NCBI GenBank assembly: GCA_002104905.1
Contig: MCFE01000180.1
Coordinates: 62,001 to 126,000 of the forward strand
Direction: 5' to 3'
Source of the DNA: Basidiobolus meristosporus CBS 931.73
Taxonomy: Eukaryota; Basidiobolomycota; Basidiobolomycetes; Basidiobolales; Basidiobolaceae
Length of the DNA stretch: 64,000 nucleotides
Shown: one piece after another, positions 49,301 to 61,067 of the stretch
How positions within the stretch are numbered: position 1 is the first letter of the stretch
How the letters are laid out: every line of letters begins with the position of its first letter
Position numbers and translations under genes: made by a program
Notes under the pieces: generated by a model
What the model saw: only the letters and a program-made list of their open reading frames with translations
Databases searched by the model: none
Told to the model about the DNA's origin: nothing

Positions 49301-49767
49301 GTCTTCTGGCAAGACTTGCATGGCATTCTGACAGTCCTAATGCAGTCTGTGCTTATCTCAGTAGACCTAATCAGCCAAGGTATGCCATTACCTTCTATGG
49401 AAAAAAGCTTGACAGTGTCTTGGCAGCCTTGATGTGGACTTTTCTTGGCATTATTATAGCAGTACAGTGGCCTTCAGCTAGTTTTATATAATGCAACTGT
49501 GTCAATCTTTCAAATAGTATTTCATTTTTATCCCTCTAGTTGAGCCACTAGAGCAATGCATATATTCCACCATAAAATCACTTGTGTTTACTTGCATACC
49601 CACTGCTACTATACGTATTACACAAATACCTCAAATCAAAGAAGCAATGGCCTCTTGCTCATAAACCTCTACATATGCACACACTGACTGCAACTAATGC
49701 ACTACTGTCATCTCCACTTTATGGCTTTTCAGTGTGATACTTGCAAAGTTGTCATACACTTTGTATT
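49301..49767. other. AT-rich stretch, unassigned
   Basis: No frame or motif recognised. Probably the eroded distal part of the old copia relic. Confidence 0.4.
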
Positions 49768-50468
49768 TGTTGTAAAAGTTTGTAATTCCACCTAAGTATT
49801 CACCAAGCATAGTTGCTTAGATCATTACCTACAAATCTTAGTGAATACTGACCATATTCCTCTTTGGGATTTACTTAAAATATTTTGACTATAACATCAA
49901 GTACCTAGAACATGAAAATTTTCAGGGTTGTCCAAACAGCCTCAAACTTTCCCACATGCTTTTAGGACCTCACTGAACCTGTTCTACATGTTTGTTACAC
50001 CAAGATCATGCAAAAGTATAAATACTACTTTTACATTCAATAAATCATTAAGTTAAAATTGTTGTAAAATTCAAAATTCCACCTAAATATTCACCTAACT
50101 TAGTCACTTAGATCATTACCTTCAAATCCTAGAGAATAATGCCCAAATTCCTTGTCAGGATTTACTTAGAATGTTTTCACCAAAATATCAGGTACCCAAA
50201 AGATGAGAATTCTCAATGTTGTTCAAACAGCCCCAACCTTTGCAGTCATGTTCTTGGGACCTTCCTAAACCTATTCTATGTGTTTTTTATGCCAAGACCA
50301 GGTAAAAGTATAAATACTACTTTTACAATCAATAAATCATGAAGTGAAAGCCACATAATCTACTTGTCCTCCCAATCACTTGCAATATCTCTAAGACTCT
50401 TACAACAAAAACCACATAATCTACTTGTTCTCCCAATCACTTCCAGTATCTTCAAGACTCTTACAACA
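49768..50468 (+). mobile_element. Solo copia LTR (host of a nested LTR)
   Basis: The LTR starts TGTTGTAAAAG at 49,768, breaks at 50,059, resumes at 50,408 and ends CTTACAACA at 50,468. It is flanked by the exact 5-bp duplication GTATT (49,763-49,767 and 50,469-50,473), so it is a true solo LTR rather than an end of the relic upstream. Confidence 0.9.
50060..50407 (+). mobile_element. Solo copia LTR nested inside another copia LTR
   Basis: A complete 348-bp LTR (TGTTGTAAAATTC ... CTCTTACAACA) splits the LTR at 49,768-50,468. The flanks AAAAT and AAAAC fit a 5-bp duplication with one change. It is the younger of the pair. Confidence 0.92.
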
Positions 50469-50473
50469 GTATT

Positions 50474-50859
50474 GCAGGTAGCATATACATCTTGCAAACA
50501 TATGCTTAGTTGCTGCCACTTCTTCCATGAATACCTCCTGAATATCTGCAAAATACTTTTTGGTACTTGGCTAATATATTCCTTCTCCCTGCTGGATTCT
50601 AGTCCCCCTTATAGGTGCATTCTGGTTCTTGTTTGTGCAAATTCTGTATTGAACTGTTGTTTATTCACAAAGCAATTCAATATTTAAACCTATATAGAAG
50701 TGATACAGCTGTGACACTATGTAAGGTGTGCTCCCTAAAACTCAGGAACATACTATGACAGTTTCAGGTTAAGTCTGCAAATAAGACCTACAATGGCAAA
50801 GACTAGTCTGGAATTGTTATGTATATTCTTAGCAGCAGAGTGATATCAAATGATACTGA
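50474..50859. repeat. Unclassified dispersed repeat fragment
   Basis: Positions about 50,690-50,860 resemble 13,380-13,520 (GATACAGTTGTAACAC and ACAGTTTCAGG blocks) and partly 1,080-1,230 (AAGACTAGTCTGGAATTGTTA-like). I cannot assign it to a known class. Confidence 0.5.
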
Positions 50860-51272
50860 ATCTGTCCTTAGAACTTGTTGGGATATATTCTATCCCTTAG
50901 TTACAAGACCCTGAGGGTAATAAAGGTGACTTGGAGCACTAAAAGACTGGTACATTGTAAGCGTGTTATCTACACTGACTTGGCCACAGGGATCTTTGTT
51001 TACGCAGTTAATCATTTCCTGCCCATACCCCTTGTAGTGGTCTACGTTGGGAATTTCAATGCGGTGGAAACTGGACATTTCTGGTGAAAATATTACACGT
51101 TGCTTAAAAGACCCTGAACTGTGTACGTGTGTTATTGGGATTTTCACATGCGGATTCTAGGCGTTTGTAAAAGAATCAGCGCTACCAATAGATTCCATAG
51201 ATTGTTAATCGAACATCACATAATATACAGGTTCTCCCAATCACTCCCTATATCTCCGAAACCCCTCCAGCA
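50860..51272 (+). mobile_element. Diverged copia-type LTR relic
   Basis: Blocks of the copia LTR recur in order: CTTGTTGGGATATATTCTA, GGTGAAAATATTACA, ATCACATAATATACAGG, TCTCCCAATCACTCCCTATATCTCC. It is longer and more diverged than the main family and resembles the older LTR at 40,935/45,639-46,042. It marks the edge between the repeat block and the next gene island. Confidence 0.6.
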
Positions 51273-52543
51273 ACTTCAGGGAAGATCCCAGCAAGCCATG
51301 TACAAGACCTATGGTAATTTGGAAGAGTTCGAGAGCTTCGGTGATTTCTTGGACTTAGCTTCTTGCTAGGGTTTGACTGATTGGCTGGTGACCTGGTTTG
51401 TATGAGATTAGCCAGGTAGCAACAAAAGATGCCGGGGTAATCATCAAAGTTGACAGCCAGTTGGGGACGCTGGGGGTCCGGTTGCTCCCTGAACGTAGCT
51501 GAATCCCTAATTTAACAATTCCCGCTTTTGTTGGGTATTTCCATGGATGAGCACTCACTTACTATGCACCATATAACGGACCACGCGGAACACGGCCAAC
51601 CAAGCTTGTGGTGGTGACTATTAAGGGGGATTGGTGACGTCCATGATATCACCTTGAGCGCACGAACAGTTGGTCCAAAGGTCGCAACAAGTGGTACATG
51701 GTCCATCGCAGCATATCCCAGGGAGGTGCAGGCTCCAATTTGTCGCCGTTCACAAGAAGCGATGGTTGGGGCGGGCGGGTGAGACACCTGCGCCGCAACG
51801 ATTTGTTCGCCAACAGTAACTTGGCTGTAATGTTTCGCCTGGAACAGCGTGGCTGGCGAGTCAATTTGGGTAACATCCGGAGGATCTGATTGCAGGAATG
51901 GGCAGGTAATCTGATCAACCCCATTCTTGGTGGGAAATCGTCTGGTTCAGTAAATCCAACTCAATCCAGAGATGCATGCCTTTAGACATCAGTCAAATAC
52001 ACCAAGCGCAAGCCGCGCTCAGCAAGGCAGGTTTTGGGCTACAGCCATTACTTAGCTTACTCCGACACCCTGAATTGGTGTTGATGCTGAGGCAGGCAAT
52101 CTTACACTTGGCCTTGAGTACTTCGACTGCAACATCGTGTGGTGGCCTTGGGACATCGCGATGCCAGTGGGTCCGTAGTCAATCAACCTTCACATGGCCA
52201 GCCAATCAACTCACTCCATCATTTATCAGTGGATAGTTTATTTCCAAATACAGACTTCCATTTGGATCTCCCGACCTAGCATCCTAACCGGGCGATACTG
52301 AACAATGATTCGCCAGCAATGTCTCCCACGGAGCGAAGAGAAGCTGCAAATCTTCATGATATGAGACGATTGCTCGAAGCAAGGTACACTAGCGACGGGG
52401 GTGGCGCTTTATTCGTTGTTGGGAAGGCAATACAAACCTTTATGTACAATGTGAATAAATACTGGTCCTCCTGGATGGCCACAACTGACGGTTTGGTAAC
52501 ACGGAGTGGACCTTCCAGCAGCAAATCAGCGTGGACAGGGTGT
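51273..52543. other. Intergenic region
   Basis: Composition is gene-island-like, but frames (for example 51,512-51,787 and 51,649-51,924 minus; 51,976-52,236 plus) overlap each other and lack family or splice support. I see no RNA gene. Confidence 0.45.
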
Positions 52544-53531
52544 TTAATACTGATTCGGTAGAGTCCAAGCGGTTGAGTTGTCTTCCCTAACGATTGGAGT
52601 GATCCTCAGCTCCGATTGAAGTTTTTCCAGATGCAGTTGGACCATTCTCTTGCCTAACAGCAACAGATCCATCGGCAGGCCTCGATACATCTCTTTCGCA
52701 ATGTCCGTCACCGTAACGTAGTTCTCTGATCGCGATGGGTCATTCAAAAGTTGCTGGAGTAGCTGAACCACCCGCGCTTCCCGGAACTGAAGGTTCTTTA
52801 TGTACATGTCCAGCACTTCCACTGGCCGATTTACTACGTCTCCGTGTCCAGGATAGATTCTTACTGCGTTCAGAGTCTTCATACGACGTAGGCTCTGCAT
52901 ATAGTCCACCAGGTTTTCGCAAACGCTGGTTCCGTGGCCCAGGACGTTGTCCCCCGAAAACATGGCGCTTTCTTCTTTCAGGTAGAAGACCATGTGATCC
53001 TCGGCATGGCCAGGCGTGTGGTATGCGGTAAGGGTGGCTCCTTCAACCGAAAACACCTGGCCATCCACGATGTTGTTATAGGTCAAATTCGCCGAGTCTC
53101 TGTTAGGCGCGATCCGCTTGTGCAGTGGGACTGGGCCATTCCCCCTTTCCTGGCATAATTCCTGCACACTGGGGATTCCATCCACGTGGTCGTGGTGCCA
53201 GTGGGTGATGAGTATTCCCGAGATACATATATCCTTGGCCGCTTTCAGCGCCAACTTCAACGATTCGATATACTCGGGTTTCCCCTCACCAGTGTCGATC
53301 AACAGCCTCTCCCTGCCCGTGCCCACCAGATATGTGTTCGTTCCTAATATAGAAGGGTGTATCCATTAGGAGCGTGAACAAAAAGGGGATGGGACGTTGC
53401 CACGCGGGTGACGGCGATGTGTCCCTTGGATCGATAGATGTACCTTGAAGAGTAAATTTCCCCGGGTTGCTGCCCAAAACGCGAGTTACCCGCTGACTCA
53501 GATTCGAAAGCGCCGGCAAAGAAATCTCCAT
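52544..53531 (-). CDS. LACTB2-like metallo-beta-lactamase-fold protein, two exons, 295 aa
   Basis: LACTB2 is a mitochondrial metallo-beta-lactamase-fold endoribonuclease of about 288 residues. Exon 1 is 53,444-53,531 (start ATG, MEISLPAL), intron 53,344-53,443 (100 nt) and exon 2 52,544-53,343. The splice joins LQG to TNTYLVGTG in phase and restores the N-terminal strand of the fold. Metal-binding motifs are all present: THWHHDH (H77, H79, D81, H82), the third His in HTPGHAEDH, the Asp in FSGDNVLG and the His in YPGHGD. The C-terminal helical domain (VQLLQQLL, then DIAKEMY) matches the LACTB2 subfamily rather than glyoxalase II. An RNase role is inferred from the family. Confidence 0.9.
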
Positions 53532-54856
53532 AGGTATCCAAAGAACTAGCGAACAAGCAACGAAGGAGGTTGATTGGGGAGTGACTTGGAATTTATTGTC
53601 TCATGAACAGGGGTACATCCGATCATGGCTCATCGAGATCAGTCATTCAGGGGTGGCGGTGCTTGGTTGTGCATCGAAGGGTCGGAATTTAATGGTAGCC
53701 AAAGTTTACGGGGTACATGGGGATACATGTCCAATCGAATAAGGCTCTAGTCATCAGGAAGGCACAACAGCTGCTTAGGGCTGGTGCATATGGGCGATGG
53801 TAAAGTAAGTGAACGCAACCAGGATGGGTTTCCCGGCCGCTGTCAGTCTCCGGAATAAATCTTGTTGCACATGCCATGAGGGAATTTTGTAGCGGTTGAC
53901 GTTATCACGCTCCTCTAGAAACATGATCACCGGCTAGGTGGGTTTGTTGGGTATAGGCTAGGCGTTACAAGTTGATTGCAAATTGCTAATCGCATGATGT
54001 ACCGTTAAAATGCTAACCCCGCCAGTGGCTTGGGCATAAGACCTCGGTAGATGTTTACACCTCAACAGGCCAACGAGCATTGGCGATGCAGCAGTAGTCA
54101 TCCATCTTAGTGGTGGAACTATGTCCATTAGTTTAACGAGTTCGGTTCTGTTCCAGCAGGAGCGATCCTCTATATTATCGTACGTCTCAGTGAGGGTTCG
54201 AAGCATTATGGAAGCATGCCAACTGTGCTCCGGTTCTCTGCCGTTAGCGCATGACAGGCCAATCGAATATGATCATCGAGGCAACTGCGGCTTGGAATCA
54301 TCCCCATCCAGGTACCTGACGGTCAGTATGTACGCGCAATGCTCGCAATCTCGATTGCTGGTAATTCCACCCAATACTTGCATGCTGATCCATTGAGGGT
54401 GCTAGAGTGTCCATCGATTAAACATGGTTTTCTGAAATGGAGCCTGACTAGTGAATGATTTGCGCGCTCAACGGCATGGAGTAGAGCTGATGTCATGGTT
54501 TGGAAGGTTTCATGAGCCAGTTGGCCCGCCAAGAGGGGAATTCCTTAATTCGCCAATACCTTGTTGGCCTGACCAGCAGATGGAGGGCATGATTTTGGAG
54601 CAAGTACTCGACTGTTTCCATCAATCAGGGTCCTCAACGATTGGCCACCAAGCGGGGTGGGATCTACGAGGCGTAGGAATGGTGCCATGATGGAGATCTA
54701 CTGTCTGGCCAGACCTTCTATTTGATCACATGGGATGGAACTGTGTGGTACCAGCAGACCTTACTGGCATTAAACTTAGCTCACGTCTGGTCACTATATA
54801 AGTCCAGCCTAGCTTGCCATTGTACTTACAAGTGGGCCCGACGCAACTGATCTCTC
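53532..54856. other. Intergenic region with the stomatin promoter
   Basis: No supported gene; several overlapping frames under 95 codons show no family. The last part contains the promoter of the next gene. Confidence 0.5.
54795..54802 (+). promoter_or_regulatory. TATA box of the stomatin gene
   Basis: TATATAAG lies 55-62 bp upstream of the ATG at 54,857. The same octamer stands 39-46 bp upstream of the gene at 56,937. Confidence 0.6.
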
Positions 54857-55780
54857 ATGCCTTTAAAATCATCTACACCTGAAGCACAGCCTCTTGCTCC
54901 TGCGGCTCGGACTACCCAGCCGGCAACACACGTGACGTTCAAGTCTTTTGCTAAAGAAATCCCAGTTGAGCCTGTCTCGGGATTCTACGGCGTTGCTTTG
55001 CAAACTCTAGGGAGTATCTTCGGGGCACTTGGCTCTATTCCCGGGTGTTTCTGCTGCCCAAATCCCAACAAGGAAGTGGACCAAGGGTATGTTGGCTTGG
55101 TGTCGCGATTTGGCCGGGTTTATAAGTGCGTGGACCCAGGCCTTACCGCCGTAAACGTCTTCACCGAAAGACTCCACACCGTGGATATCAAACTGCAAAT
55201 CGCCCTGATCGAGGACATCCGCATCATGACGAAGGATAATGTGAACATCAAGATAGACTCCGTCGTTTACTATCACGTGGTAGATCCCTATCAATCGTTG
55301 TTTGGGGTGACCAATGTCCGTCAAGCTCTCATGGAGCGCACACAAACCACCCTCAGGGGAGTTCTCGGGACTCGAGTGTTGCAGGATTGCATCGAGAATC
55401 GAGAAACCATTGCGGATGATATTCGGGAGATGATCGACATCCCCGCCAGGGAATGGGGAGTTACCATTGAGTCGATATTGATCAAAGACCTCGAGTTTTC
55501 TAAGGAGCTACAGAAATCCCTCTCCAGCGCGGCCACCCAAAAGAGGATTGGCGAGTCCAAGGTTATCTCGGCCCAGGCTGAGGTGGATTCGGCAAAATTG
55601 ATGCGTGAGGCGGCCGAGATTCTCAACACGCCTGCGGCCATGCAAATACGGTATCTGGAGACCCTCAGCTCGATGAGCAAGAATACCGGAACCAAAGTGA
55701 TATTCATGCCGCTGGAACATAATGCTGGCAGTAATTTGATCCACAAGGCAGTACCTCAGAACCAGTTGTCTGAGATGTAG
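54857..55780 (+). CDS. Stomatin/band 7 (SPFH-domain) protein, 307 aa, no intron
   Basis: Stomatins are monotopic membrane proteins that oligomerise through the SPFH domain and organise membrane proteins in cholesterol- or ergosterol-rich patches. The protein has a Pro/Ala-rich N-terminus, a hydrophobic hairpin at about 45-70 (GVALQTLGSIFGALGSIPG) ending in the Cys cluster CFCC, a candidate for palmitoylation, then the SPFH core (GLVSRFGRVYKCVDPGL, LHTVDIKLQI, VNIKIDSVVYYHV, DIPAREWGVTIESILIKDL) and the C-terminal helical region with AEVDSAKLMREAAEIL. Length and order fit the stomatin family. The start is the first ATG, 55 bp after a TATATAAG. Residues 1-40 are not conserved. Confidence 0.93.
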   Translation: MPLKSSTPEAQPLAPAARTTQPATHVTFKSFAKEIPVEPVSGFYGVALQTLGSIFGALGSIPGCFCCPNPNKEVDQGYVGLVSRFGRVYKCVDPGLTAVNVFTERLHTVDIKLQIALIEDIRIMTKDNVNIKIDSVVYYHVVDPYQSLFGVTNVRQALMERTQTTLRGVLGTRVLQDCIENRETIADDIREMIDIPAREWGVTIESILIKDLEFSKELQKSLSSAATQKRIGESKVISAQAEVDSAKLMREAAEILNTPAAMQIRYLETLSSMSKNTGTKVIFMPLEHNAGSNLIHKAVPQNQLSEM

Positions 55781-56936
55781 ACATACGAATCTGGGGATTT
55801 TGTCGTTCGGAAATGAGATCCGTTTTTGTCTGGTTACCGTTAACCCGATGTAAATTACATTTAGCTGAATCGTAAGCCTTGTATAGCTGCAGTTGGCTTC
55901 ATTGGCACCCTCTCTCAACAAGCAATGGTTGGGTGCAAGTCTAATAAAGTTGGTAAGCGTGTTTCCTACTTGAGAGGAGAGGAAGCGGTCCTAACATATT
56001 ATCGCAATTGTCTTGGCTTTACTTGGCTGAATAGTCAGATTTGCAGATGCAGGGCTTAGCCACCTAACACCGCAATATCTGACTGGAGTTGAAACTGAGG
56101 AGGCCCTTTAAAGAGACCAGAGTTGTGCTAATGCAACAGTAATACTGGAAAGAGCGAGAAGATAGAGAAGCCAGGAGTCCGACCTCCTCGTTTTGCCAAC
56201 GCCTTACACTATGTACCCCCACGGTTCGATTGCATCAACAATGGGCTGTCAATTTCATTCCTCCTTGTGTTAGTCGCATGAATTAGGGTAAATTACAAAG
56301 ATTGTACAATAAGGAAATTAGATTCGCTGCTCTGACCTGTTTGGAAGCCAAGCGGAACAGTTGGTGGGGGATGAAAGTTAAATCAGGATAATCGGTGCTG
56401 ACGCTTACTATACATGGTGAACGGCTCGATAACCAGGAAATCAGGCAAAATGGCTTGGTAGCTGGACGTCACCAATCCCATTTTTCGCCATGAGTTCGAG
56501 AAATGGCTATTCTGAAAGGGCAAACACAATCGAGGTTGAAATGGTATCGACAGCATGTTTCCAACCAGACGGCTCATCAGTTGTTCCTCCTTGGATAAAC
56601 TTCTTTTATGTACTCACGGTTACCTCTCCGATGAGCATGCAGACCACAAGATGTCATGACGCTATCTATATCTAATTGTGATCCGGGCTTCATACCGATA
56701 AGGCGTACACGGGTCGCAGGCTATCTTATCCCATTAGGTAGGGAAGTCATCTACACGATCTTAATGAGATATAGTAGGCTTAGTGCACCTCTGATGCCGA
56801 GATTCAAGGATATATACGTGCGCGCTTTTGGTTATATGAACGGCTTGCAAATATGCCAATGTGGCGTTCTCATCTCTTTGAACCCATGCATATATAAGCT
56901 AGGCAGTTGCTTCGATGAGAGTACCAACTGTTCGCA
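55781..56936. other. Intergenic region
   Basis: Mostly the 3' flank of the stomatin gene and the promoter of the next. A TATATAAG at 56,891-56,898 precedes the ATG at 56,937. No other gene is supported. Confidence 0.5.
56891..56898 (+). promoter_or_regulatory. TATA box of the TroA-like gene
   Basis: TATATAAG lies 39-46 bp upstream of the ATG, the usual window for a TATA element with a short leader. Confidence 0.6.
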
Positions 56937-58495
56937 ATGCGCCACTTCCGCAACGGTACTCTAGTTCTATTCAGTCTGGCGGTGACCCTGGGGGAGACAC
57001 TGGCCTCAAATAGTACTGCTGCCTATGATCCAACAAAAGATTACTTCCCGGTGAAAGTTAAATGTATGAGCCAGCTTCCAGACATCCATCAGAAGCCTCA
57101 TGCCAATAAGGAATAGGCCACTTGTTTAATATCCATCAACGACTAACTGGGATTTTTTGTAGTCGAGAGCCAAGCCTTTGCCAAGTTCAACATAACATAC
57201 CATAACAGCTGGATCTTTCTTCAGTATCCAAACCGAGAACGTCGCAACTACGTTCTATACCAGCATGGGACGCCTAAACCTCAGCATCTAGACCCAACCG
57301 ATATACCTATAGAGATTCCTCTTGGAAACGTCAACATTGAATATTCCTCTGCTACAAGTTTTCTTGAGGTATGAAACTCGCACTACTGACCCCTTGAAAT
57401 TGGCCTAACACTGAGTTGGCGCAGATGCTTGGCCTGCGTGATCACATTATCAATGTAAAACCCGTGTCGATTTCCCCGGCTTGCCTCGATAGCAAGAACT
57501 TCACCTATGGGACCCAGAATGCTACCTTTACTCCAAAGCGTACTATTAGGGGGCCATATGTTATCAACATTGAAGCGATGCCCGGATTGAAGCCATTAGT
57601 CAAATTGGAGCTGCTGAAGTTCTATGCACTCTTCTTCAACAAGGAAAAAGAAGCACACGACGTCATCAAAAAGATCGAAGACAACTACGAGTGCATCAAA
57701 AATCGGGTTGCCGCTGCGAAAGAAAAGTCCAAGCCAAAAGTGGCATGGATAACCACAGCCCGCAGTCCACGTTACGGTGTGATGTATTCCGAGTACATAA
57801 ACAGCTACCTTAATAGCCTGTTGGAAGATGCTGATGCGCAACCGCTCTTTCCATACGAAGGAGACGACGAGTATAACGGGCCGACCTACTCACCAGCCTT
57901 CACCACGGCCAAGCTACGTGAGATAATTCGCTCGGCGGACATTCTAGTAGATATGACTGCCTACAGCTATGAAAATGCCACTTTCCCATCTGCCAGTGAT
58001 GTTTTGAGGTATTACGGACTATCGGAAACGAATACAACGTTAAAATTCATCAAAAACAAAGCTATTTATCGGGTTGACAAACGTCAAACTAAATGGCATC
58101 GTAACGAATGGGATTTTGAGTCCCCTGTGATGCCCGATGCCGTTCTAGAGGATATGGCCAACATGGCGCATCCTGGCCTTCAAGAAAATTACTCTTTTCA
58201 CTGGATGCGCAATGTATTTGATCAGGACAAATTATCTAACCTGGTGGTGACGAACTGTCCCTTCCCAACTAAGCCACTGGAAAGCGTGGCGTACACATGC
58301 TCAGCCACCAACTTCTCCAGCATTGGCCATTCCAGTGCCAAGGATGCCCCCGGTATTAGCCCCTCCAGTACCAGCAACACCGCTGGAAACCAAACATCCA
58401 GCCACGAGCCTAAAAGTCATAGTGGGTATGGGGGATCTACTCATACCGGTCCCTATGTGGGATTAGCTTTTATGCTGGCTTTGGCTTTACTATAA
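56937..58495 (+). CDS. GPI-anchored TroA-like (helical-backbone) substrate-binding protein, 467 aa
   Basis: Bacterial TroA/BtuF-type proteins bind metals, vitamin B12 or iron-siderophores outside the membrane. Exons are 56,937-57,063, 57,163-57,368 and 57,425-58,495 (introns 99 and 56 nt). The first 25 residues are a signal peptide (FRNGTLVLFSLAVTLGETLA). The N-terminal lobe has the TroA pattern (NVNIEYSSATSFLEMLGLRDHIINV). A long linking helix follows with many K and E (ALFFNKEKEAHDVIKKIEDN). The second lobe starts KPKVAWITTA and has RSADILVDM and a Trp-rich end. Several N-x-S/T sites occur. The C-terminus is Ser/Thr/Gly-rich and ends in a hydrophobic run (LAFMLALALL) with no charged tail, a GPI-anchor signal. 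A role in surface metal or siderophore capture is inference. Confidence 0.78.
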
Positions 58496-59084
58496 ATACC
58501 TTCGACAAGCGCCCTGGACTCTATTGTCTGGTAGCTACTTTAGAACTCAACTACGCAGTATCTTACAATTCTCCTTGTTCACTCCATTGGTTTAGAGGAG
58601 TCACTGAAAATCACTGATGATCACCTTTTACAACTGGTACTTCAATTCGATATATTATGCTACTGGATAGTTCATACCCACATCTAAAATAAATGCGTAG
58701 GGTCAAGTTTGATTTGGTACAGTGTATAGTCACTTCACTGGAGCGCCTGTGGTTTGCACCACTTATCCCCATCTGATAAAAAACGATTATGATGCGCCAT
58801 GCAGCGAGATGTGTGGAAATCACTATTCACAACACCTATCCACTCCTGGTGATAGAGCCTCGAAACTGGTTTTGATCGGTATTTGGTGGATGTACAACAT
58901 TTTGTCACATTGAAAGGACTGGGATTTCATTGGTCTTATGGGTCCAATGAGTCTCAAGGATCGCTTTAAGTATTGGTTATACAGCAGGTAACAGGAAGAG
59001 GATATTTACTCAAGAATAATTAAGCTTAGATAAGTCCATATGGAAGTTTACTTTGTCACTCTATTTGTACATATAAGTATATAT
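58496..59084. other. Intergenic region at the edge of the repeat block
   Basis: Composition falls toward AT-rich. No frame over 70 codons and no RNA gene seen. Confidence 0.5.
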
Positions 59085-59430
59085 ATTGCAAGAGTTTTGG
59101 AGTTATTGGAGGTGATTGAGAGAACAAGCTGATTATATGGTTTTCACTTGACAATTTATTGAATGTAAAAATAGTATTTATACTTTTACGCAACCTTGGC
59201 AAAGCAAGCTTGTAAAATATGTTGGGTAGGTCCCAAGAACATGTGTATAAAGCTTGGGGCTGCTTGGACAGCTCTGAGATATTTCATGTCTTGGGTACCT
59301 GATGTCATGTTGAAAATATTCCATGTAGATCCCAACCAGGTGTTTGGCCCAAATTCTCTGAGATTTGTAGACTGTGATTTAGGTGATCAATTTGTGGGAG
59401 TATCTAGGTGTTATTATAAAATCCATAACA
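59085..59430 (-). mobile_element. Degenerate copia LTR, minus orientation
   Basis: The plus strand reads TTGCAAGAGTTTTGG ... AAAATCCATAACAC in the order of the reverse-complement copia LTR, with many changes. Confidence 0.8.
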
Positions 59431-59519
59431 CAAATCAGCTCATGGTCCAGTTAGAAAATTTAAACTAGTAGCTCTGTGGTCATGCAAAGCGTTCCAATAC
59501 TGCAATATTTTAAGCTTTT
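59431..59519. other. Spacer between two LTRs
   Basis: No feature recognised. Confidence 0.3.
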
Positions 59520-59838
59520 GCTGAGCTCATTTCTATATCTAGATCATAACCTACAAATCTCACTAAATACTGACCAAATTCCTTGTTAGGAAATACCTGC
59601 AATATTTCCACCAAAATATTGGAAACTCAGAACATGAAAATTTGATAAGTTATCCAAACAGCCCCAAGCTTTAAGCACATCCACTTGGACACTTCCTCAG
59701 CATATTCTTTGTGTTTTTTTTGGCCAAGACTATGTCAAAGTACAAGTACTACTTTCACATCAAATAAATTATCAAGTGAAAATTACATAATCTACTTATT
59801 CTTCCAACTACCGCCAGTATCTCTATAACCTCTACAAG
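59520..59838 (+). mobile_element. Degenerate copia LTR, plus orientation
   Basis: It follows the copia LTR from the ATCATAACCTACAAATCTC block to CCTCTACAAGA. It faces the LTR at 59,085-59,430 tail to tail. The missing 5' part suggests truncation. Confidence 0.72.
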
Positions 59839-60714
59839 AAGTATTAGGTTTTCCAACTTTCCAAGGCTAAAAGCTCAAGACCTTGAAAGCAAATTTATTC
59901 AAGAGCATTACATCATTCAAACACTTTATGGCCAGTACATTCCCCAAACTTGGCTCAATTGAAGCCATACTTCATGGTCATAATAAATAGTTCATTAATA
60001 GTGCATATTAGCTCCCCATTGCTGGGTGTACTACAGTAACTTTGATTGTTTGAGTTTTAATATGCCTAATCCAATCATGTGAGACCCTTACAGGTATTGC
60101 CTGTATACATATACCCATGTATGGGAACTACATGCCTGCAAACTGTTAGTTATATATCATATGTTTCTCATATGCAACCGCCCACAAACTTTTTCCTACC
60201 ACTGTGGCAATCATATTTATCAAGATTTGGCAAGAACAGAGGGGGAACCTTGCTTTCCAGAATCTCCATACTACTGCTTCAGGCTCCAAGGTCTTGAGCA
60301 TTCTGCTGCTTCATATTTATTGCTTAATATCCAGGCTTTGATCAATACAACATCAGTAAGGAAACTGCAAAGCTCACAGACTACCTGATGACTACCACAT
60401 CTCTCTTGGGAAGTCCCCATTCAGATGTATTTTAACCCTTGAGATGCAACTTTAATGACCCCATTAAGAGGCCCCTTGAGCTTCAAGAAACTCCTTGGCA
60501 TCTGTTTGATGTAAGGTTACCTTAAAGCTCCCTATTAATAATCATCTTTACTCAAAACACACCCTTTTCAAAGCAACCTTGCCACACCCCTTGAGGTCAA
60601 GTAGTATTTCAGAATCTCTAAACAGGGAAATACACTAACAGAAAGTAACTGAGCCCCATATCAGGAATCATTGGTATAAGAGCATTCAAACATAGTAGCA
60701 GACTTAGGGTCAGA
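59839..60714. other. AT-rich stretch, unassigned
   Basis: Frames at 60,079-60,388 are short and overlapping, with no recognised family. No repeat match to the rest of the window was seen. Confidence 0.4.
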
Positions 60715-61067
60715 ATTTTATTTAATGCTAGTTCTATAATTGCACCTAGATGTTGACCTAGCTTAGTCACTTAGACTATTGTCTGCAAGTTTTAGAGAAT
60801 TCTGACCTAATTCCAGGTTAGGACTTCTTGGAATATCTTCACTAAAATATCAGTAACTCAGAACATTAAATATTTCAAAGTCATCTAAATACCCCCAAGC
60901 ATTACACTCATACTCTTGGGACCTACCTCAGTACACTCTACATGTTTGACTTGCCAAGACCATGCAACAGTATATACACTACTATAACATCCATTAAATC
61001 ATTGAGTGAAGACCACATAATTTACATGCTTGCCCAATTGCTTCCAATATCTCCAAGACTCTTACAA
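60715..61067 (+). repeat. 5' LTR of a degenerate copia element
   Basis: It follows the copia LTR from the CACCTAGATGTTGACC block to CTCTTACAACA and is joined to a decayed primer site GGCTATGAGCC and a Gag start. Confidence 0.8.

Noticed and set aside
54121-54396. Possible tRNA with GGGTTCGAAGC as B box near 54,185
   Set aside because: No matching A box or acceptor stem can be formed around it.
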